From positions 1 through 64,000 of the forward strand of contig CAZVYY010000024.1 of the NCBI GenBank assembly GCA_964630775.1: a DNA stretch of 64,000 nt, written 5' to 3'. Below the pieces are notes generated by a model. It made no database searches. It worked only from the letters and a program-made list of their open reading frames with translations, and was not told the origin of the DNA. Shown here piece by piece: positions 28,095 through 36,101 of the stretch. The number at the start of each line of letters is the position of its first letter. Position 1 is the first letter of the stretch. A program made the position numbers and the translations under genes. Source of the stretch: Anaeroglomus sp964630775. Its GTDB lineage: Bacteria > Planctomycetota > Phycisphaerae > Sedimentisphaerales > Anaerohalosphaeraceae.

Positions 28095-29771
28095 CTACTC
28101 CAAAATCAAAACCGGATCGGCATACATACACCAGTCACTGTCAATGGCCGTTAAAGGCATATTGTCCCAGATGCGTCCTTCGGGATCCTGCCCGTCGGTG
28201 GTAATCAGGGTCAAAAACCGGTCCTTGTCTGAAATCTCGATATCCGCTGAAAACAGCGTTTTTTCCTTAACCTGCGTTTTTTGATGCCGTATTTTTCCGT
28301 CCACCAGAATCCAGAAATCCGCATTACTGGCCTCGGGGCGTATCGCCCCCATTTCGATCCCGAACCGGGTCTGGAAACGAGCAATTCTGGTCGCCGGCAA
28401 CAGGCTGCGTATCGCCTGGAGATCATACGTAATTCCCATATTGGCATGCATCAATATACAATGGGCATTCCATTGGCCCGATACGGCGGCGTTCTCAATC
28501 GCCTGGGCATTGAGAATCCTGATGGCGTTGGTGACAGTCCCGTAACAGGCCCCGCTGGACGGCGGACATTCCTGAAACACATGCCCCAGAGAACTGACAA
28601 TCTGTTGAGACTGGCCGTTGGGAATAAAAACACCGTCAATAAAACGGCTGGACGGCACGGGACGATAGAGGTTGGCCGTTGTATGAAGTTCGGGCATCCC
28701 CATCGGTTTTACAAAATTCCCACTGGGCAGATCGATACCCATATCAATTACTCCGCTGCCCAGTCCGTTGCCGCCGCCGACAATATCGGCAAGACTCAGT
28801 GTTTTTTGTCCCTTCCATATCGTGTTGCTGTCGGAACGGATAGTCCGCACAAAATGTGTCTGCAGAAACGGAATGTCCGAGATAACCAGCGTATCAGCAG
28901 CAACCCTCTTGCTCATTCCGGCCTCGACTTCGACAATTTCCTTCGACGCTTCGACGCCGGCAATCAGGGTCGTTTTGCCCTGCATCACGTACAGGGACGT
29001 ATCCCCGCCAATATCGGCCTGAACGCCGAACTCCGTACCCAGGTCTATGATCTTGGCGTTGTCTGTGTACACTGAAAATCCGACCGCCTCCCGTGGAACA
29101 ATCGCATACAGCCTGCCGTACCGCATCTTGATCTGGTCTTCGGTGCGAACCTGAAAGGCACAAGGCCCTTCCAGGGTCACCTGAGCACCGTTATCAAACA
29201 GAAATGTGACACAGCCTTCCTGCAGCACAACATCGCTGCGGCTGGTCAGCACAGGATCCCCTTTGTCCATCGCGCCGTTCGTCGTTGCCCATTTGGCATG
29301 GATACTGTCCGCCAGGACAGCCACCTTAAAACCCGTAGCCGGCGGCGCCAGATACGCAAACAGGAAAATCAGGACAATCGCCGCAGCCGAAACCGCAGTC
29401 ACGACAACAGCCCCGGCGCTGACCCGGCGGGCAATTTTGGGATATTCAACCTTATTGACAAAGATTCTGGGTTTAGGCTCGGGATTCAGGGCAACCTCAA
29501 CCGTCGGAGAGGTTTTTTCGTCCTCAGCCAGTTTCTGCCATATCGTATGATCAAGGCACTCTTCCAGCGGCACTTCCCCGCTTATACGGCCCTGTTCATT
29601 CAGTTTCGTCCGCAAAGCGGTATAGTTTTTGACATAATTGCAGTAATCGTGGATGGCTTCGGGATGATGCGCAAGATATTCGTCCAGTTGCTGAATTTCT
29701 TTGTCTGAAATACAGTTCTCCAGCAGCTTGAAAATCAGTGTGCCTATTTCATTGGGATTTTGATGATCCAT
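28095..29771 (-). CDS. FecR-type anti-sigma membrane protein with NPCBM-like C-terminus (triad 2)
   Basis: A 558-residue homologue of the other two FecR proteins in this window. I start it at the ATG ending at 29771, which overlaps the sigma stop by one base (TGATG), exactly as in triad 1; a GTG at 29774 is less likely. Cytoplasmic residues 1-115, transmembrane helix about 117-143, FecR-type domain about 150-305 (IIDLGTEFGVQAD), a linker with GGGNGLGSG, then FIDGVFIPNGQ and GITYDLQAIRS leading into an NPCBM-like end (FWILVDGKIRHQK, DRFLTLITTDG). The predicted topology puts the NPCBM-like domain outside the membrane. It is expected to hold or activate the adjacent ECF factor in response to an external ligand. 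Confidence 0.82.
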   Translation of the reverse strand: MDHQNPNEIGTLIFKLLENCISDKEIQQLDEYLAHHPEAIHDYCNYVKNYTALRTKLNEQGRISGEVPLEECLDHTIWQKLAEDEKTSPTVEVALNPEPKPRIFVNKVEYPKIARRVSAGAVVVTAVSAAAIVLIFLFAYLAPPATGFKVAVLADSIHAKWATTNGAMDKGDPVLTSRSDVVLQEGCVTFLFDNGAQVTLEGPCAFQVRTEDQIKMRYGRLYAIVPREAVGFSVYTDNAKIIDLGTEFGVQADIGGDTSLYVMQGKTTLIAGVEASKEIVEVEAGMSKRVAADTLVISDIPFLQTHFVRTIRSDSNTIWKGQKTLSLADIVGGGNGLGSGVIDMGIDLPSGNFVKPMGMPELHTTANLYRPVPSSRFIDGVFIPNGQSQQIVSSLGHVFQECPPSSGACYGTVTNAIRILNAQAIENAAVSGQWNAHCILMHANMGITYDLQAIRSLLPATRIARFQTRFGIEMGAIRPEASNADFWILVDGKIRHQKTQVKEKTLFSADIEISDKDRFLTLITTDGQDPEGRIWDNMPLTAIDSDWCMYADPVLILE

Positions 29772-30295
29772 CACAAGTCCTGATTAGATAATGATCGTGA
29801 AATACACAAATTCAGCACATTGATGATATGAGAAATACGAAAATACAAGGTGCTTGCAGGCCGGCCAACCTTCAGAGCAATATCTTTCACAGAAACATTA
29901 TCCCGATATCGAAGAGTGATTAATTTCTTGTCTTTTGCATCCAGCTTCTTTAAACAATCATTCAATGCACTGACACGGCGTCCATAATCCCGGGCCGAAT
30001 CTTCAGCAATGTGCGAAAGTCGGTTATAAAATTCATGATGAAGGAGTTTTCTGGTTTTTCGGTTATCCCTTAAATACTCAAGCGTTTTATTCCTGGCGAT
30101 GGTCATCGCCCAGGCGGTAAAATTGGTCCCTTCCTGAAACTGGTCAAAATTCTCCCACATAATCGTGGCTGTCTCCTGAAGCAAATCCTCAGCGGCCGTC
30201 AGATTATGCACCATCATCATAATGTAAGACATCAGGCTGCCATGAATGCCATTATACAAACCAAAGAATTTTGAGCTTTTGCTGTCCACGATCAT
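29771..30295 (-). CDS. ECF sigma-70 factor (triad 2)
   Basis: A 174-residue ECF sigma factor. Region 2 has AAEDLLQETATIMWENFDQF and FTAWAMTIARNKTLEYLR. Region 4 has DKKLITLRYRDNVSVKDIALKV followed by the recognition helix PASTLYFRISHI. The ATG at 30295 is the first in frame. Its TGA overlaps the FecR ATG. It is divergent from the nifA-like gene, with about 410 bp between them; nothing in the sequence suggests it controls nif genes. Confidence 0.88.
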   Translation of the reverse strand: MIVDSKSSKFFGLYNGIHGSLMSYIMMMVHNLTAAEDLLQETATIMWENFDQFQEGTNFTAWAMTIARNKTLEYLRDNRKTRKLLHHEFYNRLSHIAEDSARDYGRRVSALNDCLKKLDAKDKKLITLRYRDNVSVKDIALKVGRPASTLYFRISHIINVLNLCISRSLSNQDL

Positions 30296-30706
30296 TGATT
30301 AATAAACAACCTATTTTCACACCTGAATTTCTGTATTACCTATTATGTAATGCAAAAACCTCTGAAATTTCTAAAGATTTCCATAAGACTTCCTTCAAAT
30401 AAATCGTATCTCCTTTATATATAATTGGTTACAATTTTTGGTAAAAATAAGACGTGACCCGCTCACCTGTGTTTTTTAAATGACTGAATGTACATCTGAA
30501 ACCTATTCTCAATACAGCCGATTCACGTGTTTTTGATTAGCTTTTACAAAATGGTACAGTCCTTGCAAGATCAAATTTCATTATGTAAATCGATAGCACG
30601 GAAACCCTGTTATCGCCTGAAAAATCAAACAATTGAAAGCAAACAGATAAAGGATACGTGTCGATTACTTACAATTTTGTATTTGACGCGATATTTTGAT
30701 ACAATA
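30296..30706. other. Divergent intergenic region between sigma gene 2 and nifA-like gene
   Basis: AT-rich. It holds the sigma-54 promoter at 30552-30567 and a roughly 130-base transcribed leader ahead of the nifA-like start. I saw no convincing promoter for the sigma gene and no small gene. A GTG-started extension of the nifA frame back to 30527 runs through the promoter and is not believed. Confidence 0.6.
30552..30567 (+). promoter_or_regulatory. Sigma-54 (-24/-12) promoter of the nifA-like gene
   Basis: TGGTACAGTCCTTGCA matches the RpoN consensus, with the GG and GC dinucleotides at the required spacing (30553 and 30565, 12 bases apart). Transcription would begin near 30578, about 130 bases before the chosen start codon. 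It implies activation of the regulator gene by itself or by another enhancer-binding protein such as NtrC. Confidence 0.75.
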
Positions 30707-32263
30707 ATGTTGAAAGAAAAATCAGCCGAATCACAGCCTTCCAGCCGGCCGCTCCGGCAGCTCAATACTCTGCACACTATTTTTCAGATGCTCAGCCGCT
30801 GTTCAGGCCAGAAACAAATGCTCAATGAACTCCTGGATGTCCTGCGGGAACAGATGGGGATGTGTCGGGGCGTATTTATGCTGTCCACACCTGACGGGCG
30901 GGAGCTGGTTGTCGAGGCTGCCAGCCAGGAAGAAAAGCACTCCGAAGCCCACTCCGTTCGCTATCAACGGGGCGAAGGCATTACCGGCCGGGTTCTGGCC
31001 ACAGGCCGACCGGCTATCATTCCGCGTATTGCAGATGAACCGGAGTTTCAAGGTCGAATTTATCTGCGACAGGACAAATGCGATCGCGATTATAGCTTTA
31101 TCTGTGTACCGATTACTCTCAATAATGAGATTATCGGCACCTTCGCCGTGGATGCCCCCACCGGAAATATGGAGTATCTCAATGAAACCCAGCGATTTTT
31201 AAGCATTATCGCAGCGATGGTCTCCAACGATCTGCATCACCGTCGGGACTTATTGATCGAAAAGCAAAGTCTGACCGAAGAAAACGTCCGGCTCAAAAAT
31301 GAATTGCGTGAAAAATACCGGCCTGACAATATTATCGGAAACGCCAATTCCATGCGGATGGTCTATCAGAAAATCCAGCAGGTCGCCGTCGGCACCACCA
31401 CGGTGTTGATACGCGGCGAAACCGGCACCGGCAAAGAACTGGTCGCCTCCGCCGTGCATTATGCGGGACCGCGTGCCGGCAAGCCGTTCATCAAAGTCAA
31501 CTGCTCGGCACTCAATGAAAATATCCTCGAGAGCGAGCTGTTCGGTCATGAAAAAGGAGCGTTCACCGGGGCAATCCAAAACCGTGTCGGAAGGCTTGAA
31601 CAAGCCCATGGAGGAACCCTGTTTCTGGATGAAATCGGCGATTTTTCACCCACCATCCAGATCAAATTGCTTCGGGTACTCCAGGAAAAAGAGTTTCAGC
31701 GGGTCGGCAGCAATGTGACACTCAAAAGCGATGTACGCATTATTGCGGCCACCAATCGCAATCTTGAGCAGCTTGTCAGGGAAAACCTGTTCCGGTCGGA
31801 TTTCTATTATCGCATTAATGTGTTCCCGATTTATCTGCCCCCCCTGCGGGAACGCCGGGATGACCTGCTGCTGCTGGCGGATCACTTCATTGAAACGTTA
31901 TCGCAGAAGCTGGGCAAAAAAATCCGTCGCATCAGTACGACCGCCATCAATATGATGATGGCCTATCACTGGCCGGGCAATGTCCGCGAACTGGAAAACT
32001 GCATCGAACATGCCATCCTGCTGACCGACGACGGGGTGATTCATGGGTATCATCTGCCGCCCACACTGCAAATCCCGACCCATCAGGAAATGACCCCGCA
32101 GGGTACATTAAAAGCTCGCGTCGGACTGCTTGAACGGGATATGATCATCGACTCCCTCAAGCGGTACAGCGGACGCATCAGTTGCGTTGCCCGCGAACTG
32201 GGCATCACCGAACGCATGCTGCGCTATAAAATTCAAAAGCTGAATATTCAATACAAAAAATAA
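30707..32263 (+). CDS. nifA: NifA-like sigma-54 transcriptional activator
   Basis: A 518-residue enhancer-binding protein: GAF domain (about 20-180), AAA+ domain (about 207-430; Walker A GETGTGKE at 237-244, the sigma-54 contact GAFTGA at 284-289, Walker B GTLFLDEIGD near 303-312) and a Fis-type helix-turn-helix at the end (SCVARELGITERMLRYKI). By position and architecture it is the likely activator of the nif operon, whose sigma-54 promoter lies 500 bp downstream. I set the start at the ATG at 30707, because the frame reaching back to a GTG at 30527 would overlap the sigma-54 promoter. The ribosome site is weak. No cysteine-rich redox linker of the rhizobial type is present, so oxygen sensing would need another route. 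A general nitrogen regulator of the same fold remains possible. Confidence 0.85.
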   Translation: MLKEKSAESQPSSRPLRQLNTLHTIFQMLSRCSGQKQMLNELLDVLREQMGMCRGVFMLSTPDGRELVVEAASQEEKHSEAHSVRYQRGEGITGRVLATGRPAIIPRIADEPEFQGRIYLRQDKCDRDYSFICVPITLNNEIIGTFAVDAPTGNMEYLNETQRFLSIIAAMVSNDLHHRRDLLIEKQSLTEENVRLKNELREKYRPDNIIGNANSMRMVYQKIQQVAVGTTTVLIRGETGTGKELVASAVHYAGPRAGKPFIKVNCSALNENILESELFGHEKGAFTGAIQNRVGRLEQAHGGTLFLDEIGDFSPTIQIKLLRVLQEKEFQRVGSNVTLKSDVRIIAATNRNLEQLVRENLFRSDFYYRINVFPIYLPPLRERRDDLLLLADHFIETLSQKLGKKIRRISTTAINMMMAYHWPGNVRELENCIEHAILLTDDGVIHGYHLPPTLQIPTHQEMTPQGTLKARVGLLERDMIIDSLKRYSGRISCVARELGITERMLRYKIQKLNIQYKK

Positions 32264-32289
32264 TACCACCTCTCTGTGTCCCTGTTTTG

Positions 32290-32320
32290 ACGCCGGTGAA
32301 TACTATACCGGCGTTTTTTT
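32290..32320 (+). terminator. Intrinsic terminator after nifA
   Basis: ACGCCGGT and ACCGGCGT form a perfect stem around a 9-base loop, followed directly by seven T residues. It lies 27 bases past the nifA stop and separates the regulator from the nif operon. Confidence 0.9.
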
Positions 32321-32494
32321 ATACTGATCTTACTTAAAATTTCCCGTTTCGCCGCGGCTTAAGAGCTTTCAGCCGCCGGCTGCCAGCAACAGCTTTATCA
32401 CCACGGCGATGCAGGGTGACTTGACCCCGTGAACACACGCGGCATATAACCGGCCCGTGACCACCGCGGAATAATCATGCCCGCTGGGTATATT
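32321..32494. repeat. Interspersed intergenic repeat, copy B (longest)
   Basis: It shares its left part with copies A, C and E (TTTCCCGTTTCGCCGCGGCT and the AGCCGC pairing arm). Its right end, GGAATAATCATGCCCGCTGG, is shared with copies A and D. The CGGCT/AGCCG arms differ from copy C by matched changes on both sides of the stem, which suggests a conserved hairpin. Confidence 0.65.
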
Positions 32495-32762
32495 GTGCGA
32501 CATTTATTTCCATCGACCGATTTACATGACAAATATTTCCGAGTCTTTTTAATTCTTTATTTTACAGCAAGTTACAAATCATTCACACAGTAGCTAATAG
32601 CGCATTGAGACATCTTTGTGACAACAATTTCCATTTTTCTGTCGAAGCCTGCATTCATGGTAAATCCTTTGCGGCGATCTTCTCCGCCGGGAAATCCCGT
32701 TTTTTATTCATTTTTGACGCTTTCAAAATACTTCCCAAAGATTTTTTTTGATTTTCAGAATT

Positions 32763-32778
32763 CGGCACACCTCTTGCG
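32763..32778 (+). promoter_or_regulatory. Sigma-54 (-24/-12) promoter of the nif operon
   Basis: CGGCACACCTCTTGCG carries GGCAC and TTGC with GG at 32764 and GC at 32776, the 12-base spacing required by RpoN. It differs from TGGCACG-N4-TTGC mainly at the first base. Transcription would begin near 32789, about 50 bases ahead of nifH. Activation by the adjacent NifA-like protein is the natural reading. Confidence 0.8.
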
Positions 32779-32838
32779 ATTAGATAACCAGAGTTTGTTG
32801 GGAAAACGTTTATAACAGATTTATCAGGAGTTTCTTCA

Positions 32839-33657
32839 ATGAGAAAGATTGCGATTTACGGCAAAGGCGGTATCGGAAAATCAACCACCACCCAGAATAC
32901 GGTTGCAGCCCTGGCCGAGATGGGCAAGAAGATCATGGTGGTGGGCTGCGACCCCAAGGCCGATTCAACACGCCTGCTGCTGGGCGGACTGGCACAAAAG
33001 ACCGTTCTGGATACCCTGCGTGAGGAAGGCGAAGATGTTGACCTGGACGATGTGCGCCGCCTGGGTTATGGCGGAACACTGTGCGTCGAATCCGGCGGGC
33101 CGGAACCCGGCGTCGGTTGTGCGGGCCGCGGCATCATCACCTCGATCAACCTGCTGGAACAGTTGGGAGCCTATAAGACAGAACTGGACTATGCGTTCTA
33201 TGATGTGCTGGGCGACGTGGTCTGCGGCGGATTTGCCATGCCGATTCGTGAAGGCAAGGCCGAAGAAATTTATATCGTGTGCTCCGGCGAAATGATGGCC
33301 ATGTATGCAGCCAACAACATCTGCAAGGGGATTGTCAAATTCGCCGAGGCCGGCGGTGTGCGTCTGGGGGGCCTGATCTGCAACAGCCGAAAAGTGGACA
33401 ATGAACGCGAGATGATCGAGGCGTTCGCAAAGAAACTCGGAACCCAGATGATTCACTTCCTGCCACGTGATAATGATGTGCAGCGGGCCGAAATCAATCG
33501 CAAGACCGTCATTGACTGGAACAAGGAAGCGCCGCAGGCCAATGAATATCGCACGCTGGCCCGCAACATCGACCAGAACCAGATGTTCGTGATTCCCAAA
33601 CCGCTGAAAATCGATGAACTGGAAAAACTGCTGCTGGATTACGGCATGCTGAATTAA
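32839..33657 (+). CDS. nifH: Nitrogenase iron protein (dinitrogenase reductase)
   Basis: A 272-residue NifH, the homodimeric ATP-dependent electron donor to the MoFe protein. P-loop GKGGIGKST at the N-terminus; the [4Fe-4S] cysteines lie in GVGCAGRG and DVVCGGFAMP; the arginine after the first cysteine is the one ADP-ribosylated in some diazotrophs. AGGAG lies about 8 bases before the ATG. It is first in the operon, about 50 bases after a sigma-54 promoter. It also takes part in cofactor synthesis. Identity is certain at family level. The linked nifI genes and the NifD insertion place the system with anaerobe-type nitrogenases. Confidence 0.98.
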   Translation: MRKIAIYGKGGIGKSTTTQNTVAALAEMGKKIMVVGCDPKADSTRLLLGGLAQKTVLDTLREEGEDVDLDDVRRLGYGGTLCVESGGPEPGVGCAGRGIITSINLLEQLGAYKTELDYAFYDVLGDVVCGGFAMPIREGKAEEIYIVCSGEMMAMYAANNICKGIVKFAEAGGVRLGGLICNSRKVDNEREMIEAFAKKLGTQMIHFLPRDNDVQRAEINRKTVIDWNKEAPQANEYRTLARNIDQNQMFVIPKPLKIDELEKLLLDYGMLN

Positions 33658-33693
33658 CCCTGCTCCGACAAATACAGAAAGGAACACAATAAT

Positions 33694-34020
33694 ATGATTA
33701 TGATTCGTGCCATTGTTCGTCCCGAAAAGGTGGATGAAGTCCTGTCCGCATTGATGTATGCGGGCTTTCCGGCGGTAACCAAGATGGATGTCTATGGCCG
33801 CGGCAAGCAGCGCGGCGTTAAAATCGGCGAAATCACCTATGATGAACTGCCCAAGGAACTGCTCCTGACGGTCGTACCCGACGGCGAAAAAGACTTTGTG
33901 ATTGAAACCATCATGAAGGCCGCCCGCACCGGACCCAAGGGCGCGTTCGGTGACGGCAAGATATTCGTTACCGCCGTCGACGAAGTCTATACCGTCAGTT
34001 CCGGCCAAAAAGAAGTCTGA
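33694..34020 (+). CDS. nifI1: PII-like nitrogenase regulator NifI1
   Basis: A 108-residue GlnB-family protein (MIMIRAIVRPEKVDEVL at the start, a T-loop region near KMDVYGRGKQRGVK, and TGPKGAFGDGKIFV near the end). In methanogens and anaerobic bacteria NifI1 and NifI2 form a complex that binds and switches off NifDK when ammonium appears, and 2-oxoglutarate and ATP relieve this. It lies 36 bp after nifH and 17 bp before nifI2, the usual position. The T-loop lacks the tyrosine used for uridylylation in GlnB. Confidence 0.94.
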   Translation: MIMIRAIVRPEKVDEVLSALMYAGFPAVTKMDVYGRGKQRGVKIGEITYDELPKELLLTVVPDGEKDFVIETIMKAARTGPKGAFGDGKIFVTAVDEVYTVSSGQKEV

Positions 34021-34037
34021 CCAAAGGAGGGTGTACC

Positions 34038-34436
34038 ATGAAAGAAGTTATTGCGATTATTCGCATCAACAAGATGAACGAAACCAAGCGGGCACTGGCC
34101 GATGCCGGGATTTACTCGCTGACGGCCAGGAAAGTCACCGGCCGGGGACGCGGCAAAATCAACACCCTGCTGCTCAAGGGTGCCGAAAGCGGCTATGAAG
34201 AAGCCATCAATCAGCTCGGCTCCGGCCCCAGGCTCTTTCCCAAGCGGATGCTGACCATCATCGTGCCCGATGCAAAGGTACCGACCGTGGTTAAGACCGT
34301 CATCGAGGTCAACAAGACCGGAAGCCCCGGCGATGGCAAGATCTTTGTACAGCCGCTGCTGGACGCCGTCCGCATCCGTACCGCGGAAAAAGGCGACAAA
34401 GCCCTCGACGAAAATAACGAACCTGTAAAAACCTAA
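34038..34436 (+). CDS. nifI2: PII-like nitrogenase regulator NifI2
   Basis: A 132-residue GlnB-family partner of NifI1, with the longer T-loop (KVTGRGRGKINTLLLKGAE) and the C-terminal TGSPGDGKIFVQPL motif. It has AAGGAGG a few bases before the ATG, and it ends 17 bp before nifD. It would act after translation on the MoFe protein in response to 2-oxoglutarate. Confidence 0.94.
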   Translation: MKEVIAIIRINKMNETKRALADAGIYSLTARKVTGRGRGKINTLLLKGAESGYEEAINQLGSGPRLFPKRMLTIIVPDAKVPTVVKTVIEVNKTGSPGDGKIFVQPLLDAVRIRTAEKGDKALDENNEPVKT

Positions 34437-34453
34437 CCCAATGAGGTGTCACA

Positions 34454-36082
34454 ATGGCGCATCAACCTGACCCATCCAAAATAAAAGAAAAACTGATTCA
34501 AAAATATCCGACCAAGGTCGCTCGAAAACGTTCGCAGCAGATTGTCATCAACCAGGTCGGCGAGAATCAGGCGGTCCCGGAAATTACCGCTAACGTTAGA
34601 ACAACTCCGGGTATTATCACTCAGCGAGGCTGCACGTATGCCGGCTGTAAAGGCGTCGTGCTGGGCCCGACTCGGGATATCGTCAATATCACGCACGGAC
34701 CTATCGGCTGCGGTTTCTATTCCTGGCTGACCCGTCGAAACCAGACCCATCCAGAGGGGCCTGAAGATGATAATTTCATGACCTACTGTTTTTCGACCGA
34801 TATGCAGGATGACCAGATTATCTTCGGTGGAGAGAAAAAACTCCGCCAGGCAATTCAGGAAGCTTATAACCTGTTCAAACCCAAAGCCATCGCGGTCTTT
34901 TCCACCTGCCCGGTCGGACTCATCGGCGACGACGTGCACGCCGTCTGCCGCGAAATGAAAGAAACACTGGGGATTAATGTCTTTGGTTTCAGTTGCGAAG
35001 GCTATAAAGGCGTCAGCCAGTCGGCGGGACATCACATCGCCAACAACCAGCTTTTCAAACATGTCATCGGCCGCAACGACACTGTCGATCCGCACCCGTT
35101 TAAAATCTGTATGCTTGGCGAGTATAATATCGGAGGCGATGCCTTTGTCATCGATGACATCCTCGAACGCTGCGGAATCAAACTGGTCGCCACATTCAGC
35201 GGCAACAGCACCATCGGCAAATTCGAAAACGCCCATACCGCCGACCTGAACTGCGTCATGTGTCACCGGTCGATTAATTATGTCGCGGATATGATCGAAA
35301 AGAAATACGGCGTCCCGTGGATCAAAGTCAACTTTATCGGCGCCGAATCCACCGCCAAATCCCTGCGAAAAATTGCGGCTTATTTTGACAATCCGGAATT
35401 GACGGCCCGCGTGGAAAAAGTGATTGAAGAAGAAATGAAAGCTCTCAAAGCAATACGCAAAGAAATTAAAAGCCGCTGCGAAGGGAAACTGGCCATGCTG
35501 TTTGTCGGCGGCAGCCGGGCGCACCACTACCAGGATTTATTTAACGAAATCGGCATGAAAACCATCGCCGCCGGCTATGAATTCGCCCACCGCGACGACT
35601 ACGAAGGCCGCAAAGTGCTGCCGACAATCCAGGTGGATGCCGACAGCCGCAATATCGAAGAACTGACCGTCGAGCCGGATCCGGAAAAGTATCGCCCGCG
35701 CCGCACCGAAGAGCAACTCAGGATGCTTAACGAAAAAGGACTGGAAGTCCGGGGCTACGAAGGCATGATGCCCCAGATGGACAACCTGACACTGGTCATT
35801 GACGACATCAGCCAGCATGAATCCGAGATGCTGCTGGAGATTTACAAGCCGGCGATATTCTGCGCCGGAATCAAGGAAAAATTCGGCGTCCAGAAATCCG
35901 GCATCCCTTGCCTCCAGCTTCACAGCTATGACTACGGCGGCCCGTTTGCCGGATTCAAAGGCGCCGTCAACTTCTACAAAACCGTGGACCGGATGGTCAA
36001 TACTCAGATCTGGTCGTTTATCAAGGCTCCCTGGCGGGTCAACGGAAAACCCCTGCTGGAAGCGGAATTAGTCAACAGTTAA
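34454..36082 (+). CDS. nifD: Nitrogenase molybdenum-iron protein alpha chain
   Basis: A 542-residue NifD, the subunit that holds the FeMo cofactor. P-cluster cysteines: Cys60 (RGCTYAG), Cys86 (IGCGFYSW) and Cys152 (STCPVG). FeMo-co ligands: Cys270 (VMCHRSINY) and His490 (LQLHSYDYGGPF). The active-site pair Gln188/His193 region (GVSQSAGHH) is intact. Compared with the Azotobacter numbering, the distance from the cysteine to the histidine ligand is about 50 residues longer, as in the Clostridium pasteurianum type; the insertion lies around 370-420. All ligands fit a Mo enzyme, and no small delta subunit gene of V or Fe nitrogenases is present. Confidence 0.97.
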   Translation: MAHQPDPSKIKEKLIQKYPTKVARKRSQQIVINQVGENQAVPEITANVRTTPGIITQRGCTYAGCKGVVLGPTRDIVNITHGPIGCGFYSWLTRRNQTHPEGPEDDNFMTYCFSTDMQDDQIIFGGEKKLRQAIQEAYNLFKPKAIAVFSTCPVGLIGDDVHAVCREMKETLGINVFGFSCEGYKGVSQSAGHHIANNQLFKHVIGRNDTVDPHPFKICMLGEYNIGGDAFVIDDILERCGIKLVATFSGNSTIGKFENAHTADLNCVMCHRSINYVADMIEKKYGVPWIKVNFIGAESTAKSLRKIAAYFDNPELTARVEKVIEEEMKALKAIRKEIKSRCEGKLAMLFVGGSRAHHYQDLFNEIGMKTIAAGYEFAHRDDYEGRKVLPTIQVDADSRNIEELTVEPDPEKYRPRRTEEQLRMLNEKGLEVRGYEGMMPQMDNLTLVIDDISQHESEMLLEIYKPAIFCAGIKEKFGVQKSGIPCLQLHSYDYGGPFAGFKGAVNFYKTVDRMVNTQIWSFIKAPWRVNGKPLLEAELVNS

Positions 36083-36101
36083 CTCTCAAAATGAGGATTG
36101 T

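Larger units (their letters stand above)
32264..32838. other. nifA-nifH intergenic region
   Basis: This 575-base stretch has no gene. It contains the nifA terminator, one long copy of the interspersed repeat (32321-32494), an AT-rich section, the nifH sigma-54 promoter and a short leader. I looked for the NifA upstream site TGT-N10-ACA and found no perfect copy. Confidence 0.7.

Noticed and set aside
30668..30704. Possible sigma-70 promoter (TTACAA, 17 bases, TATTTT) just before the nifA-like start
   Set aside because: Both boxes match only partly, the stretch is AT-rich throughout, and the sigma-54 element is a much better match.
30527..30706. N-terminal extension of the nifA-like frame (60 codons)
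   Set aside because: It starts at a GTG with no ribosome site and runs across the sigma-54 promoter; the translation looks non-coding.
32264..32760. NifA upstream activator sites (TGT-N10-ACA)
   Set aside because: I looked along the region and found only half-sites, with no complete spaced pair.
32965..34008. 347-codon minus-strand frame opposite nifH-nifI1
   Set aside because: It spans two certain genes in antisense, including their intergenic gap, and has no recognisable features.
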